Made by a program: the position numbers and the translations under genes
Assembly (NCBI GenBank): GCA_900188465.1
Contig: FZPE01000001.1
Location: forward strand, 868,001-932,000
Length of the DNA: 64,000 nt
Source: Micrococcales bacterium KH10
GTDB taxonomy: Bacteria > Actinomycetota > Actinomycetes > Actinomycetales > Cellulomonadaceae
Direction: 5' to 3'
The notes under the pieces: model-generated
The model's input: the letters and a program-made list of their open reading frames with translations, nothing else
What the model was told of the DNA's origin: nothing
Databases searched by the model: none
Shown: positions 10,501 to 17,505 of the stretch, piece after piece
Layout: the number at the start of each line of letters is the position of its first letter
How positions within the stretch are numbered: the stretch's first letter is position 1

Positions 10501-10616
10501 TGGTGAAAGTGCGCGGCGCCAAGAACGTGAAACGCGGCAAGATCCGGGTTCGTGTGAAAGCGAGCAAGACGGTAAGCCCCGCCAACTACAGCACGAAACT
10601 CAGGGTGGTGCGGTAA
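7560..10616 (+). CDS. Secreted GH81 endo-beta-1,3-glucanase, copy 2
   Basis: The 1018-aa product starts at GTG, has a short signal peptide (cleavage near AVA-NP, about residue 28) and a full GH81 domain. NDWWSSLVFRG and NDHHFHYGYYI (Asp500) are intact, as is NNQESSSEGMN (Glu575/Glu579). An acidic Asp/Gly/Asn linker (about residues 838-880) encoded by 18-bp repeats is followed by a Thr/Pro/Gly stretch. It ends in the basic module (about 908-1018, starting KVQLKLRGVKITKG) shared with copies 1 and 3. Only 2 bp separate its stop from the start of copy 3, so the two are co-transcribed. Confidence 0.93.
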   Translation: MQLVSSLVGAMALVLTMSLAQAPIAVANPITAPGGGSYLQHPHGGQWKGPAGEAVHGSDFCNYTPRSQHPQHPGNAQRGPLIGSNAPSGGIPTNDWWSSLVFRGWVANPGVCDLGSPLYAHPAAYQLHARGMGITYTNALTGPRFTPGTTTDQGYAYHSPGWGDVGNENHDIIAGTDFYASTLTVENWTDWTVETLLKDSGNRSVRSIIGHGLPFSWHESVNGPSQIAARGNVSVWRRDGAQLGLQISGRNYIAYAPHGSSWTDHGGNRFTAAAGWFSVAVIPDGANREQIADAWQQFAWSPVTGTQVTPVYDQSAGMLRATYGVTVSRKAGSGSTNSTVMALYPHQTKHLTGATPLAQTYTSPRGKMAVLAGTSSFTTETPFYGVISEIPAVATAAGSSKDKLWSYLEQVKDNPLWMQSDETYWAGKAFGRAARIVEVADQIGHTEARDKALDDLEDQLSDWFTATAEKNYKVFNYNAAWGTMIGYPVGVFGSESEMNDHHFHYGYYIAAAATLARHRPQWANQYGGMVDMLVRDANSHLRNDPMFPYLRSFDIYAGMDWASGHARFSAGNNQESSSEGMNFAGAMIQWAEVRGDQVMRDTGIFMYTTQAEAISKYWFNADNDAFPSSQYNRNYASMVWGDGAQYSLWFGNNDQHEFFYGINTLPLTGSHLYLGYRPDVVARTLGEFYQRRGGAEPRWWHNIIYGYQALNDPSTALTKFTHATDTGSGIGWEEGSSHPHTYNWIRNLVDLGQVDTSVVGNYPLATTFAKNGQRSYVVTNSSNQSITVTFKEVATGTVLAQVTAGPGKIATRKPDGSTVSFGTAAGGSGIDIPVTDPGGDDGGDNGDGGDNGDGGDNGDGGDGGDNGGGGDGGDDGGGSTPGTGTTPGTGGTPGANGNAPDATNNPSATATKVQLKLRGVKITKGKQTKRTIKQRRAARIRVQFKAPKNRAVKTKVQLRVGKQILGSKRIKQTKPGRYVAVVKVRGAKNVKRGKIRVRVKASKTVSPANYSTKLRVVR
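10083..10136 (+). repeat. 18-bp tandem repeat encoding GGDNGD linker
   Basis: Three near-identical 18-bp units (GGCGGAGACAACGGCGAC and a one-base variant) encode consecutive GGDNGD blocks in the linker of GH81 copy 2. Degenerate Gly/Asp codons follow to about 10200. The acidic flexible spacer joins the catalytic domain to the basic module. Confidence 0.85.
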
Positions 10617-10618
10617 CT

Positions 10619-13600
10619 ATGGCGCGGGTCTCGTTGAAGACGACGGCGCGATCATGCGCGCGATCGATCGCAGCAACAACTGCAGCACTGCTCATCTTCG
10701 GCGGGGCTGTAACAGCCGCACCCGCCCAAGCGGGCATTGAAAGTCCGGGTGGCGCAGGCAGCTATACGACCGACAATGTCGGTGCCATTCCCGGCGGAGC
10801 CTGTGGGCAGACGAGCCTGCGCGACCATTTGACGCCCGATGCGCCGAACCGGCCTGTCCCCACCAATGACTGGTGGACATCGCTCGTCTTCAAATTCTCG
10901 GACGCGAACGGGACTCAGGGGTGTGGACAGAATCTGGCGCTGAACGCCTTACCCGTGCAATACAGCGTCGAGGACGGCAAGAAAGCCCACCAATACGACG
11001 GCGACTCCGACATCCCCGGAGTGCATATCTCCTACCATCCTCTGGTGGATGTGGCTGGTGTGCCAGGCGGCCAGCCGCAAGATCAGAACTTCCATCAGTA
11101 CATGCGTAAAGATGTGCTGGTTGCTCAGGTTGATGGGCTTGGGCAAACTGACGCGAAGGTGTCTAACTGGTCGGATTGGACGGTTTCGACTCGGCAATCT
11201 GATGGATCGCGCACCTTGGATGCGACGATCGGGCAGGGATTGCCGTTCTCCTGGTTCCGGGCCACCGGCGGCAATGCGAAGTTGAAGGCGAATGGCTGGA
11301 CTAACGTCGAGTTCATCGTCGATGGTGCAGTGACCAACGCCCCGACCGGATCCTTGGTAGTTATCGCCACCGGGCCGACAAATGAGCAGGGTCAAGTAGC
11401 GGATCGCCGTTACTACGCGGCGTTTGCGCCGGTCGGAGCATCTTGGTCCAAGTCCGACGAGTTCGGGCACTGGAACGACCTCATCGCAACCAGCGCAGGT
11501 CATTTCTCAGTGGCGGCGCTGCCGCTACCAGCCGGCGCAAGCACGGCCCAGGCTTGGTCGGTTGCCGAGCAGTTCGCACCCTATGCGCACTCGCCGGTCA
11601 CTGACACTCGAGCCGACTACACCTATGACCAGTCCACTGGCGAGGTCGCAGTGACATATCGAGTCACGGCCGACCCACTGCCGGGATCAGGCGGCTCAGC
11701 GGGCACGGCGATGGCGCTGCTCCCCCATCAGTACGCGGTCTATAGCTCAGCGGAGCCCTCGTCCCGTAACTCATTTATCTCGGAACAGTACTCATCTCCG
11801 CGCGGGGTGATGAAGACGCTGGTTGGCGTGACGAGTTTCACCACGATCGACCACTTCCGCGGTGTGCTGACGGAAGTGCCCGCGGTGGCAACCGGTGTGC
11901 CAGATTCGGCCGAACGCCATCGACTCAATGCCGAACTCAGCGGATATCTGGGCAACGGTTCGCTCGCCGACCAGTTGCATACTTACAACACCCCCACCTA
12001 CGGCGTCGGCAAAGCGCTGGGTCGAACCGCGCGGATCGTGGAGGTCGCCGACCAGTTGGGACGCACCGATGTGCGCGATAAAGCGCTGGGAGACATCCAC
12101 GACACGTTGACTGACTGGTTCACTGCCCAGCAGGGTAAGAGTACGCAAGTGTTCCGGTACTCGTCCCCCTGGTCGTCCCTGATCGGATACCCGGCTGACT
12201 TCTTCTCCGATACCGAGCTCAACGACCATCATTTCCATTACGGCTACTACGTCATGGCGGCCGCGACCCTGGCTCGTTTCGATCCTACTTGGGCCAGTGA
12301 TTACGGTCCGATGGTCGAACTGCTGATCCGCGATGTGAACTCGCCGAACCGCTCTGACGCCATGTTCCCCTATCTGCGCTACTTCAACGCGTACAGCGGG
12401 CACGACTATGCGGCAGGACCAGCACCGTATGACGCTGGGAACAACCAAGAATCCTCGTCCGAGGCGATGAACGCCACCGCGGGGATGCTGATGTGGGGCG
12501 AGGTCACGGGCAATCGTACAATTCGTGATGCCGCGGTGTACATGTACACCACGCAGGCCGCCGCGATCAACGCCTACTGGTTCAACGATGCAGGTGGCGC
12601 ACTACCGTCAGGGTTCAACGATCAGGTGGTCCCGGTGGTGTGGACCAATGGCGGCACTGGTGGATTGTTCTTCGGCAACGGCGAACGAGCATACAAGTAC
12701 GGGATCAATACCCTGCCCATTACCGGGGCGTTCTTGTATCTGACACCGTCCTCCGTGACGCGCAACTACAATGCGCTTCAGGCTGCGCCACGGATCAGTG
12801 GTGAGAACGCGAACGAGTGGCGTGATGTGCACCTGAGCGCGCTAGCACTCGCCGACGGCGCGGCAGCTCTGGACGGTCTGAATCAGTTGGGCGATTACCT
12901 GATCGGCCCGGACCCGAACCTCCCCTATACCAACGAGCACGGCATGAGCAAGGCTCATACCTACCACTGGATCGCGAACCTTGCCGCGCTGGGCACAGTG
13001 GATCGTTCGATTACTGCGAACTATCCGCTGGCTGCTGTCTTCTCCAGTGCACAGGGCCGCACCTACGTGGCGTCGAATCTCGGATCAGCACCGATCAACG
13101 TAACCTTCTCAGACTGCATCCGACTTGATGTCGCCCCTGGTCAAACGGCTTGGAGCGGGGTATGGTCTGGCGATGCCGGGGAGTCTACGGGTGGACAGAC
13201 ATTGCCGATCCCTGACCCTGGGTGGGAGGCATGCCTTGTTGACCCAGAAGATCCTGGCCCTGATCCCGGTGATGGGTCTGGACCGGACCTAGGCGACGGG
13301 GATGGGGATGGTTCGGCTGATCCTGGCGATCCCGATGACGGCCCCGAGGAACCGAACTCTCGCGAGCCAAAAACCCCGGACGCCGACCAGAACGGAACCG
13401 CGATGCCGCCGCCCTCGTCATCGTCGGCAAAGGTCAAGCTGAAGTTGCGTGGGGTGAAGATCACACGGGGCAGGCAGACCAAGCAAACCGTCAAACTGCG
13501 CACGATGGCGCGTATCAAAGTGCGGTTCAAGGCTCCGAAAGGGCGGACCGTGAGGACCCAGGTAAGGCTGCGAGTTGGGAAGCAGACGATCGGCAAGAAG

Positions 13601-13753
13601 CGGGTCAAACAGGTCAGGCCTGGACGATATGTTGCCGCGATCAAGGTCCACAAGGGCAAGAACGTCAAACTTGGCAAGATCAAGGTCCGAGTCAAGGGCA
13701 CTAAAACAGTGCGAGCAGCCACTTACAAGACTCGATTGCGTGTGGTACGTTGA
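10619..13753 (+). CDS. Secreted GH81 endo-beta-1,3-glucanase, copy 3
   Basis: 1044 aa, starting 2 bp after copy 2, with the GGTGG ribosome site inside that gene. Signal peptide ends at AQA-GI (about residue 40). The GH81 domain keeps NDWWTSLVFKF, NDHHFHYGYYV (Asp536) and NNQESSSEAMN (Glu611/Glu615), so it should be active. It is more diverged than copies 1 and 2: longer between the N-terminal motif and the core, and a Cys-containing insert before the linker. An acidic Asp/Gly/Pro linker precedes the shared basic module (about 934-1044, KVKLKLRGVKITRG). Divergence suggests a different glucan preference; this is inference. Confidence 0.92.
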   Translation: MARVSLKTTARSCARSIAATTAALLIFGGAVTAAPAQAGIESPGGAGSYTTDNVGAIPGGACGQTSLRDHLTPDAPNRPVPTNDWWTSLVFKFSDANGTQGCGQNLALNALPVQYSVEDGKKAHQYDGDSDIPGVHISYHPLVDVAGVPGGQPQDQNFHQYMRKDVLVAQVDGLGQTDAKVSNWSDWTVSTRQSDGSRTLDATIGQGLPFSWFRATGGNAKLKANGWTNVEFIVDGAVTNAPTGSLVVIATGPTNEQGQVADRRYYAAFAPVGASWSKSDEFGHWNDLIATSAGHFSVAALPLPAGASTAQAWSVAEQFAPYAHSPVTDTRADYTYDQSTGEVAVTYRVTADPLPGSGGSAGTAMALLPHQYAVYSSAEPSSRNSFISEQYSSPRGVMKTLVGVTSFTTIDHFRGVLTEVPAVATGVPDSAERHRLNAELSGYLGNGSLADQLHTYNTPTYGVGKALGRTARIVEVADQLGRTDVRDKALGDIHDTLTDWFTAQQGKSTQVFRYSSPWSSLIGYPADFFSDTELNDHHFHYGYYVMAAATLARFDPTWASDYGPMVELLIRDVNSPNRSDAMFPYLRYFNAYSGHDYAAGPAPYDAGNNQESSSEAMNATAGMLMWGEVTGNRTIRDAAVYMYTTQAAAINAYWFNDAGGALPSGFNDQVVPVVWTNGGTGGLFFGNGERAYKYGINTLPITGAFLYLTPSSVTRNYNALQAAPRISGENANEWRDVHLSALALADGAAALDGLNQLGDYLIGPDPNLPYTNEHGMSKAHTYHWIANLAALGTVDRSITANYPLAAVFSSAQGRTYVASNLGSAPINVTFSDCIRLDVAPGQTAWSGVWSGDAGESTGGQTLPIPDPGWEACLVDPEDPGPDPGDGSGPDLGDGDGDGSADPGDPDDGPEEPNSREPKTPDADQNGTAMPPPSSSSAKVKLKLRGVKITRGRQTKQTVKLRTMARIKVRFKAPKGRTVRTQVRLRVGKQTIGKKRVKQVRPGRYVAAIKVHKGKNVKLGKIKVRVKGTKTVRAATYKTRLRVVR

Positions 13754-13951
13754 CCGCGCGCATCCGCTAGCCCTGCGTTTACCCCTTTAACGGAGAAATA
13801 GTTGATACTCACTTTTGGCCTCGCTTCCATCCTGATTGGCCAGTACGCTCACTTTGTAGGGGATCATGCCAACCAGCAGGTCGGAGTCGTTTCTTCCCGC
13901 TGTTTGGTTTGATGTCCAACTCGATCCGCCGTTCTCAACGAGGAGAATTCT

Positions 13952-16138
13952 GTGAAGTTCAAGCGCCTCTTGTCCACCTTCGCGGCCGCAGCGCTGTTGT
14001 TTAGTTTCGGCGAACTCGCTGGGCTTCCTGCCCAAGCTGCAGCGCTCGAAAAGGTTCCATTCACGATCAACAACAACTCTGGGATCCAGGACGCCCCGCT
14101 GTTCGTTGGGATCATGGGAACCAACCCAGCCACCGGGCGCGACGCTTACCTGGTTCAACAAGGAAACGATTGGGTGCTTCAGGACATCCCTCATGCCGCA
14201 CCGTTTCCCGCACCACCACAGCCACTCAATGGCGTGATGTTCGCAGGTCCGGCTGCTGGCAGTTCGCTCACAGTGCTAACTCCACACATTGACTCCGGAA
14301 GGCTGTACTACTCCTGGGGCGAGCCGCTGAAGTTTGATTTCGTTCAGAACGATCTCGGAAAGGACAAGATCGTCTATCCCGACCACAAGAATGAACCCAG
14401 TCGATCCATCCTGCACGGTAGCGCGGAGTACACGTACGACGAGAACAACGTGTTGTGGTACAACTCCACCCAGGTGGACTTCTTCGGACCTCCCGCGCAG
14501 GTAGGTATCGCAGACGAAAGCGGACACATCCTGTCAACAGGACGTCTGGCTCTAGACGGGTTTGACTATGTGCATACCGAACTCGCCAAGCATGGGGAAT
14601 GGTCCAAACTCGTTGAATGGGGGCCTTACAACAACGTAGTAAGGGTGCTCAATCCCTCTCACAAACTTGGACACGACGGGTTCAACGCGGGAAACATGCA
14701 ACCGTACATTGATCAGGTGTGGGAAAAGTACAAGAACACCGATATGCGGATTCGCCCTATCGGCGATGACCCCAACCTCGTCTTTACCGGTCGCGTTGGT
14801 AGCGATAACGTCTTCCGATTCACGACACCCGATTCTCGTTTTGGTGATGTTGCGATTAACAAGCCAACTCCTTGGGAAGCCTTGGCGTGTGCCGGTCCTA
14901 TGACGGGCGGTGCTGAGCAAGGTTGGATCGCCCGCACCCTGTGCGCCGGCTTCAACAGGTCGAACATGATGACATATGAGGATCACCCCACGACGAACGA
15001 CAAATTTTACGCGGACTCGCAGTGGCGGAACTGGTACGTGAAGATCGTTCACGAAGCGATGGCAACTGGACATGCCTATGCCTTTGCTTTTGACGACGTT
15101 GGAGGCTACGAGTCGCTCACTGCGGTAGGAAACCCAAGCCACGCCTACTTGCAACTCGATCCTTTCAGCGGTTCAGTCGAACCGATTGGCGAAGAACCAG
15201 ACGGTAGCGGCCATGGCGGAGACAACGGTGGCGGAGACAACGGCGGTGATGACGGCAGCAACCCCGGCGGAGACGACGGTAGTAACCCCGGTGGCGGAGA
15301 CGACGGTAGTAACCCCGGTGGCGGAGACGACGGTAGTAACCCCGGTGGCGGAGACGACGGTAGTAACCCCGGTGGCGGAGACGACGGTAGTAACCCCGGT
15401 GGCGGAGACGACGGTAGTAACCCCGGTGGCGGAGATGATGGCGACGGCGGGGATGGTGGCAACCCTGGCGGCGGAGACGACGGAGAGAATCCAGGTGGCG
15501 GAGACGACGGCGGTGACAACGGCGACAACCCGGGCGGCGACCAAAGCCCAGGCGGTAACGGTGACGACGGTGCCGATACAGACAAAGACACTCGGAACCC
15601 ACCCGGTTCGATAACGCTGGGCACTATGCTCAGCGCATCGGTCAATGTCTCACCTGAACGCCCGACGGGTAAGCGCCAGTGGCACACCAAGAACGTCCAA
15701 GTCAGTGCACAGGGCGTCGCACCGGCAGGCACTGCTGCCACATTGCAGATCAAGGTTGGTAAGGCTGCGTGGGCGACATACGCTGGACCAGTCACGCTGA
15801 AGAAGGCCGGAAAGACAAGGGTTCAGGCACGCGTCATTGCTGGCAATCGAGTTTCACCCGTTGATTCATTACGAGTGAAACTCGACAAGAAGGCTCCGAC
15901 GAAACTCAAAGCCAAGACCAACAAGCGCGGCATCAAACTGCGGGCCAAGGACAAGACCAGCAAGGTCGCCAAGATTCGTTACCGGATCAAACGCGCGGGT
16001 GGCGGTTGGACGAAGTGGCGTGCTTACAAGGGCAAGCGCATCAAGGCCCGCGCCAACTTCCAGCGCATCCGGGTTCGCGCTATCGACACGGCTGGCAACA
16101 AACGAGTCAAGACCTTCAAAGTGAAGGCTCGTAGGTAG
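13952..16138 (+). CDS. Secreted GH64 beta-1,3-glucanase (laminaripentaose-producing type)
   Basis: The 728-aa secreted protein starts at GTG after GAGGAG. Signal peptide ends near AQA-AA (residue 30). Residues about 30-405 form a GH64 domain (thaumatin-like beta barrel plus alpha/beta lobe): VPFTINNNSG, YYSWGEPLKFDF, WYNSTQVDFFG. Glu159 and Asp176 are plausible counterparts of the catalytic Glu/Asp pair of LPHase. Residues about 411-549 are an Asp/Gly/Asn linker with seven DDGSNPGG units. Residues about 551-728 are a basic module with two Ig/FN3-like repeats (WATYAGPV, WTKWRAYKG, VRAIDTAGN), unlike the GH81 modules in sequence. GH64 releases laminaripentaose, complementing GH81 cleavage. Confidence 0.9.
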   Translation: MKFKRLLSTFAAAALLFSFGELAGLPAQAAALEKVPFTINNNSGIQDAPLFVGIMGTNPATGRDAYLVQQGNDWVLQDIPHAAPFPAPPQPLNGVMFAGPAAGSSLTVLTPHIDSGRLYYSWGEPLKFDFVQNDLGKDKIVYPDHKNEPSRSILHGSAEYTYDENNVLWYNSTQVDFFGPPAQVGIADESGHILSTGRLALDGFDYVHTELAKHGEWSKLVEWGPYNNVVRVLNPSHKLGHDGFNAGNMQPYIDQVWEKYKNTDMRIRPIGDDPNLVFTGRVGSDNVFRFTTPDSRFGDVAINKPTPWEALACAGPMTGGAEQGWIARTLCAGFNRSNMMTYEDHPTTNDKFYADSQWRNWYVKIVHEAMATGHAYAFAFDDVGGYESLTAVGNPSHAYLQLDPFSGSVEPIGEEPDGSGHGGDNGGGDNGGDDGSNPGGDDGSNPGGGDDGSNPGGGDDGSNPGGGDDGSNPGGGDDGSNPGGGDDGSNPGGGDDGDGGDGGNPGGGDDGENPGGGDDGGDNGDNPGGDQSPGGNGDDGADTDKDTRNPPGSITLGTMLSASVNVSPERPTGKRQWHTKNVQVSAQGVAPAGTAATLQIKVGKAAWATYAGPVTLKKAGKTRVQARVIAGNRVSPVDSLRVKLDKKAPTKLKAKTNKRGIKLRAKDKTSKVAKIRYRIKRAGGGWTKWRAYKGKRIKARANFQRIRVRAIDTAGNKRVKTFKVKARR
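15248..15430 (+). repeat. 27-bp tandem repeat in GH64 linker, seven copies
   Basis: Seven DDGSNPGG(G) blocks. The last five or six DNA units are identical in every base read, including synonymous positions, while the first unit is a variant (GACGGCAGC and 24 bp long with its neighbour). Base-perfect copies point to recent slippage or unequal crossover, so linker length probably varies among strains. Confidence 0.92.
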
Positions 16139-16141
16139 TCA

Positions 16142-16181
16142 CGTTCGCTGTGCTCGTCATCATGACCGAGCACAGCGAACG
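16142..16181 (+). terminator. Terminator of the glucanase cluster
   Basis: A 15-bp perfect stem (CGTTCGCTGTGCTCG at 16142-16156 with its complement at 16167-16181) begins 4 bp after the GH64 stop, followed by the pyrimidine-rich GTTCTCTCT. Confidence 0.8.
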
Positions 16182-16229
16182 GTTCTCTCTACCTGGAGCA
16201 GGCGGTACTCGTCACCGACGGTGACTTAG

Positions 16230-16478
16230 TTACCGACTGCTCCATGCATCTCTACTCAACCTGCCAGCACCGCAATCAATAACCCCGTACGAGTTTTCCA
16301 CAAGATCTGGTGTTGGGTGGGTGAATGTCTGAGGGCAGGGATCAGTGGTCACCGCACGATGATCGGGCGTCACTGGGCCTGCCGTCTGATCAGTGCATGA
16401 CCACACCGACCACGCCAAGTGGGCAGTCCTGACAGTTCGCTCGCGCGAGTGTGAACTGCTTGACCAGGTGCACGTCAT
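16230..16478 (-). CDS. Candidate small ORF, last member of an overlapping minus-strand chain
   Basis: An 82-codon ORF whose ATG overlaps the stop of the zinc-ribbon gene by 4 bp (ATGA). No domain is recognised; the product is rich in Ser, Thr and Pro and has no signal peptide or membrane segment. The only argument for it is the overlap, which repeats upstream in the same chain. It could equally be chance. Confidence 0.3.
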   Translation of the reverse strand: MTCTWSSSSHSRERTVRTAHLAWSVWSCTDQTAGPVTPDHRAVTTDPCPQTFTHPTPDLVENSYGVIDCGAGRLSRDAWSSR

Positions 16479-16942
16479 CGACCGGTCACCACATACCGCT
16501 CACACCGTTCCCGTACCTGACCGGTGTACCCCTTCCAGCGTGCACGCTTGTACTTCCCAGCGATCATCACAGCGAACCATTGCGCGTCCTCAATGATCGC
16601 GTTCAGGTCCTTCGATGATCGATCAAGTTCATCTTGCAGTTCAGCGTTCTTTTCGGTCAGCGCGCGCACCTGCTCAGCCAGGTCGCCAGCAGTGCGCCGT
16701 GCGCGTTCAAGCTCAGCGTGCACTGCGCCCTTCTTCGCCGCGACATTCTGCCCGTCGATCAGGACAGCAACCCTGGCCAAGTCGCGCACCATGGCCGCAC
16801 GATCCGTCGTCAGCCCAGCTCGGCGCTTTGCACGAGCTCGTGCTTTGCGCTGGCTCTCTCGACAACGCACCGTGCAATAAACCGCACGTGACCGCACTAC
16901 GGGTTCACCACACCTCGGGCACATCGACTGCTTGCTTGTCAT
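16475..16942 (-). CDS. Small zinc-ribbon/coiled-coil protein, function unknown
   Basis: A 155-aa protein from the ATG at 16942 (the frame runs back to 16960). The N-terminus has CPRCG and, 16 residues on, CTVRC: four Cys that could bind zinc. A strongly basic stretch (RKARARAKRR) follows. From about residue 60 to 120 heptad-like Ala/Leu/Glu repeats (AELERARRTAGDLAEQVRAL) suggest a coiled coil. This could be a nucleic-acid-binding accessory protein of a mobile element, but no family is recognised. Its start overlaps the upstream ORF stop and its stop overlaps the downstream ORF start, both ATGA. Codon use looks like real coding sequence. Confidence 0.65.
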   Translation of the reverse strand: MTSKQSMCPRCGEPVVRSRAVYCTVRCRESQRKARARAKRRAGLTTDRAAMVRDLARVAVLIDGQNVAAKKGAVHAELERARRTAGDLAEQVRALTEKNAELQDELDRSSKDLNAIIEDAQWFAVMIAGKYKRARWKGYTGQVRERCERYVVTGR

Positions 16943-17130
16943 ACCCACCAACGCGCGCATACGGCAGGATCGTCGCGCGTCGATAATTTGTCACTAGTCA
17001 CACCACGGTGCCAGAGGCCCATGGCTTCTAAGATCGATGCTCGATAAGAGTATCGATGGGTGTGGATAACTTCGTCTCGTAGATAGTCGATCTGATCTGG
17101 GAGGGGCGTCGGTCCCTTCCGCACCCTCAC
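16939..17130 (-). CDS. Small ORF coupled to the zinc-ribbon gene
   Basis: 63 codons from a GTG. The product (starts MRVRKGPTPLP, ends ARWWV) has no recognised domain; a short helical part reads ASILEAMGLWHRG. Its stop overlaps the ATG of the zinc-ribbon gene (ATGA) and its GTG overlaps the stop of the ORF above it (GTGA). Two overlaps on one small ORF argue for a genuine polycistronic message, but protein-level support is lacking. Confidence 0.4.
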   Translation of the reverse strand: MRVRKGPTPLPDQIDYLRDEVIHTHRYSYRASILEAMGLWHRGVTSDKLSTRDDPAVCARWWV

Positions 17131-17417
17131 AGCGCGGCCGCATCAACCGATGCTACACTCGGCACCGTTTCGGACACTTGGGTCCCGTCGTCCACCGTGA
17201 TCGAGGTGCGGTCAACGCATGCCTCTACTGGTCCGCAAGAAGTCGTTGTCCGCAGTGCAGACCTGCACAGCAAGGTTTCGGGCGATGAGGGTGCAGCCCT
17301 CCCCATGCTCCGCATGAGACTGTATCGCGTAGGGCACCTCGAACTGAATCCCCGCGGATGTTCGCAACCAATCATCGCGACTATTTTCATCGTTACGAAG
17401 AGAGAGTGCTGCAACAA
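17127..17417 (-). CDS. Candidate ORF heading the overlapping minus-strand chain
   Basis: 96 codons from the furthest ATG; the true start may be further in. The C-terminal part (CVDRTSITVDDGTQVSETV) looks protein-like, while the N-terminal part looks less so. The stop overlaps the next GTG by 4 bp. It begins just inside the inverted repeat at 17416-17469. It may be the remnant of a larger gene. Function unknown. Confidence 0.25.
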   Translation of the reverse strand: MLQHSLFVTMKIVAMIGCEHPRGFSSRCPTRYSLMRSMGRAAPSSPETLLCRSALRTTTSCGPVEACVDRTSITVDDGTQVSETVPSVASVDAAAL

Positions 17418-17469
17418 ATACCCCCGAGAATTTCAACTGCTTTCTCAGCGCGAATCCCCGGGGGTATTT
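17416..17469 (-). terminator. 11-bp inverted repeat below the protease gene
   Basis: AAATACCCCCG (17416-17426) and its perfect complement (17459-17469) flank a 32-base loop, 37 bp downstream of the protease stop. It may be the protease terminator, though the loop is long and no T-run follows. A protein-binding operator for the chain below is an alternative. Confidence 0.45.
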
Positions 17470-17505
17470 CAATTCATATTGGGAGAATATGCTCTTGATG
17501 TGAGA

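Noticed and set aside
15248-15430. Possible CRISPR array in the regular 27-bp repeats
   Set aside because: Repeats are directly adjacent without spacers, in frame and encode a Gly/Asp linker; no cas genes are present.
16230-17417. Toxin-antitoxin pair interpretation of the small-ORF chain
   Set aside because: Overlapping small ORFs fit the layout, but none of the products resembles a known toxin or antitoxin, so I keep them as unknown.
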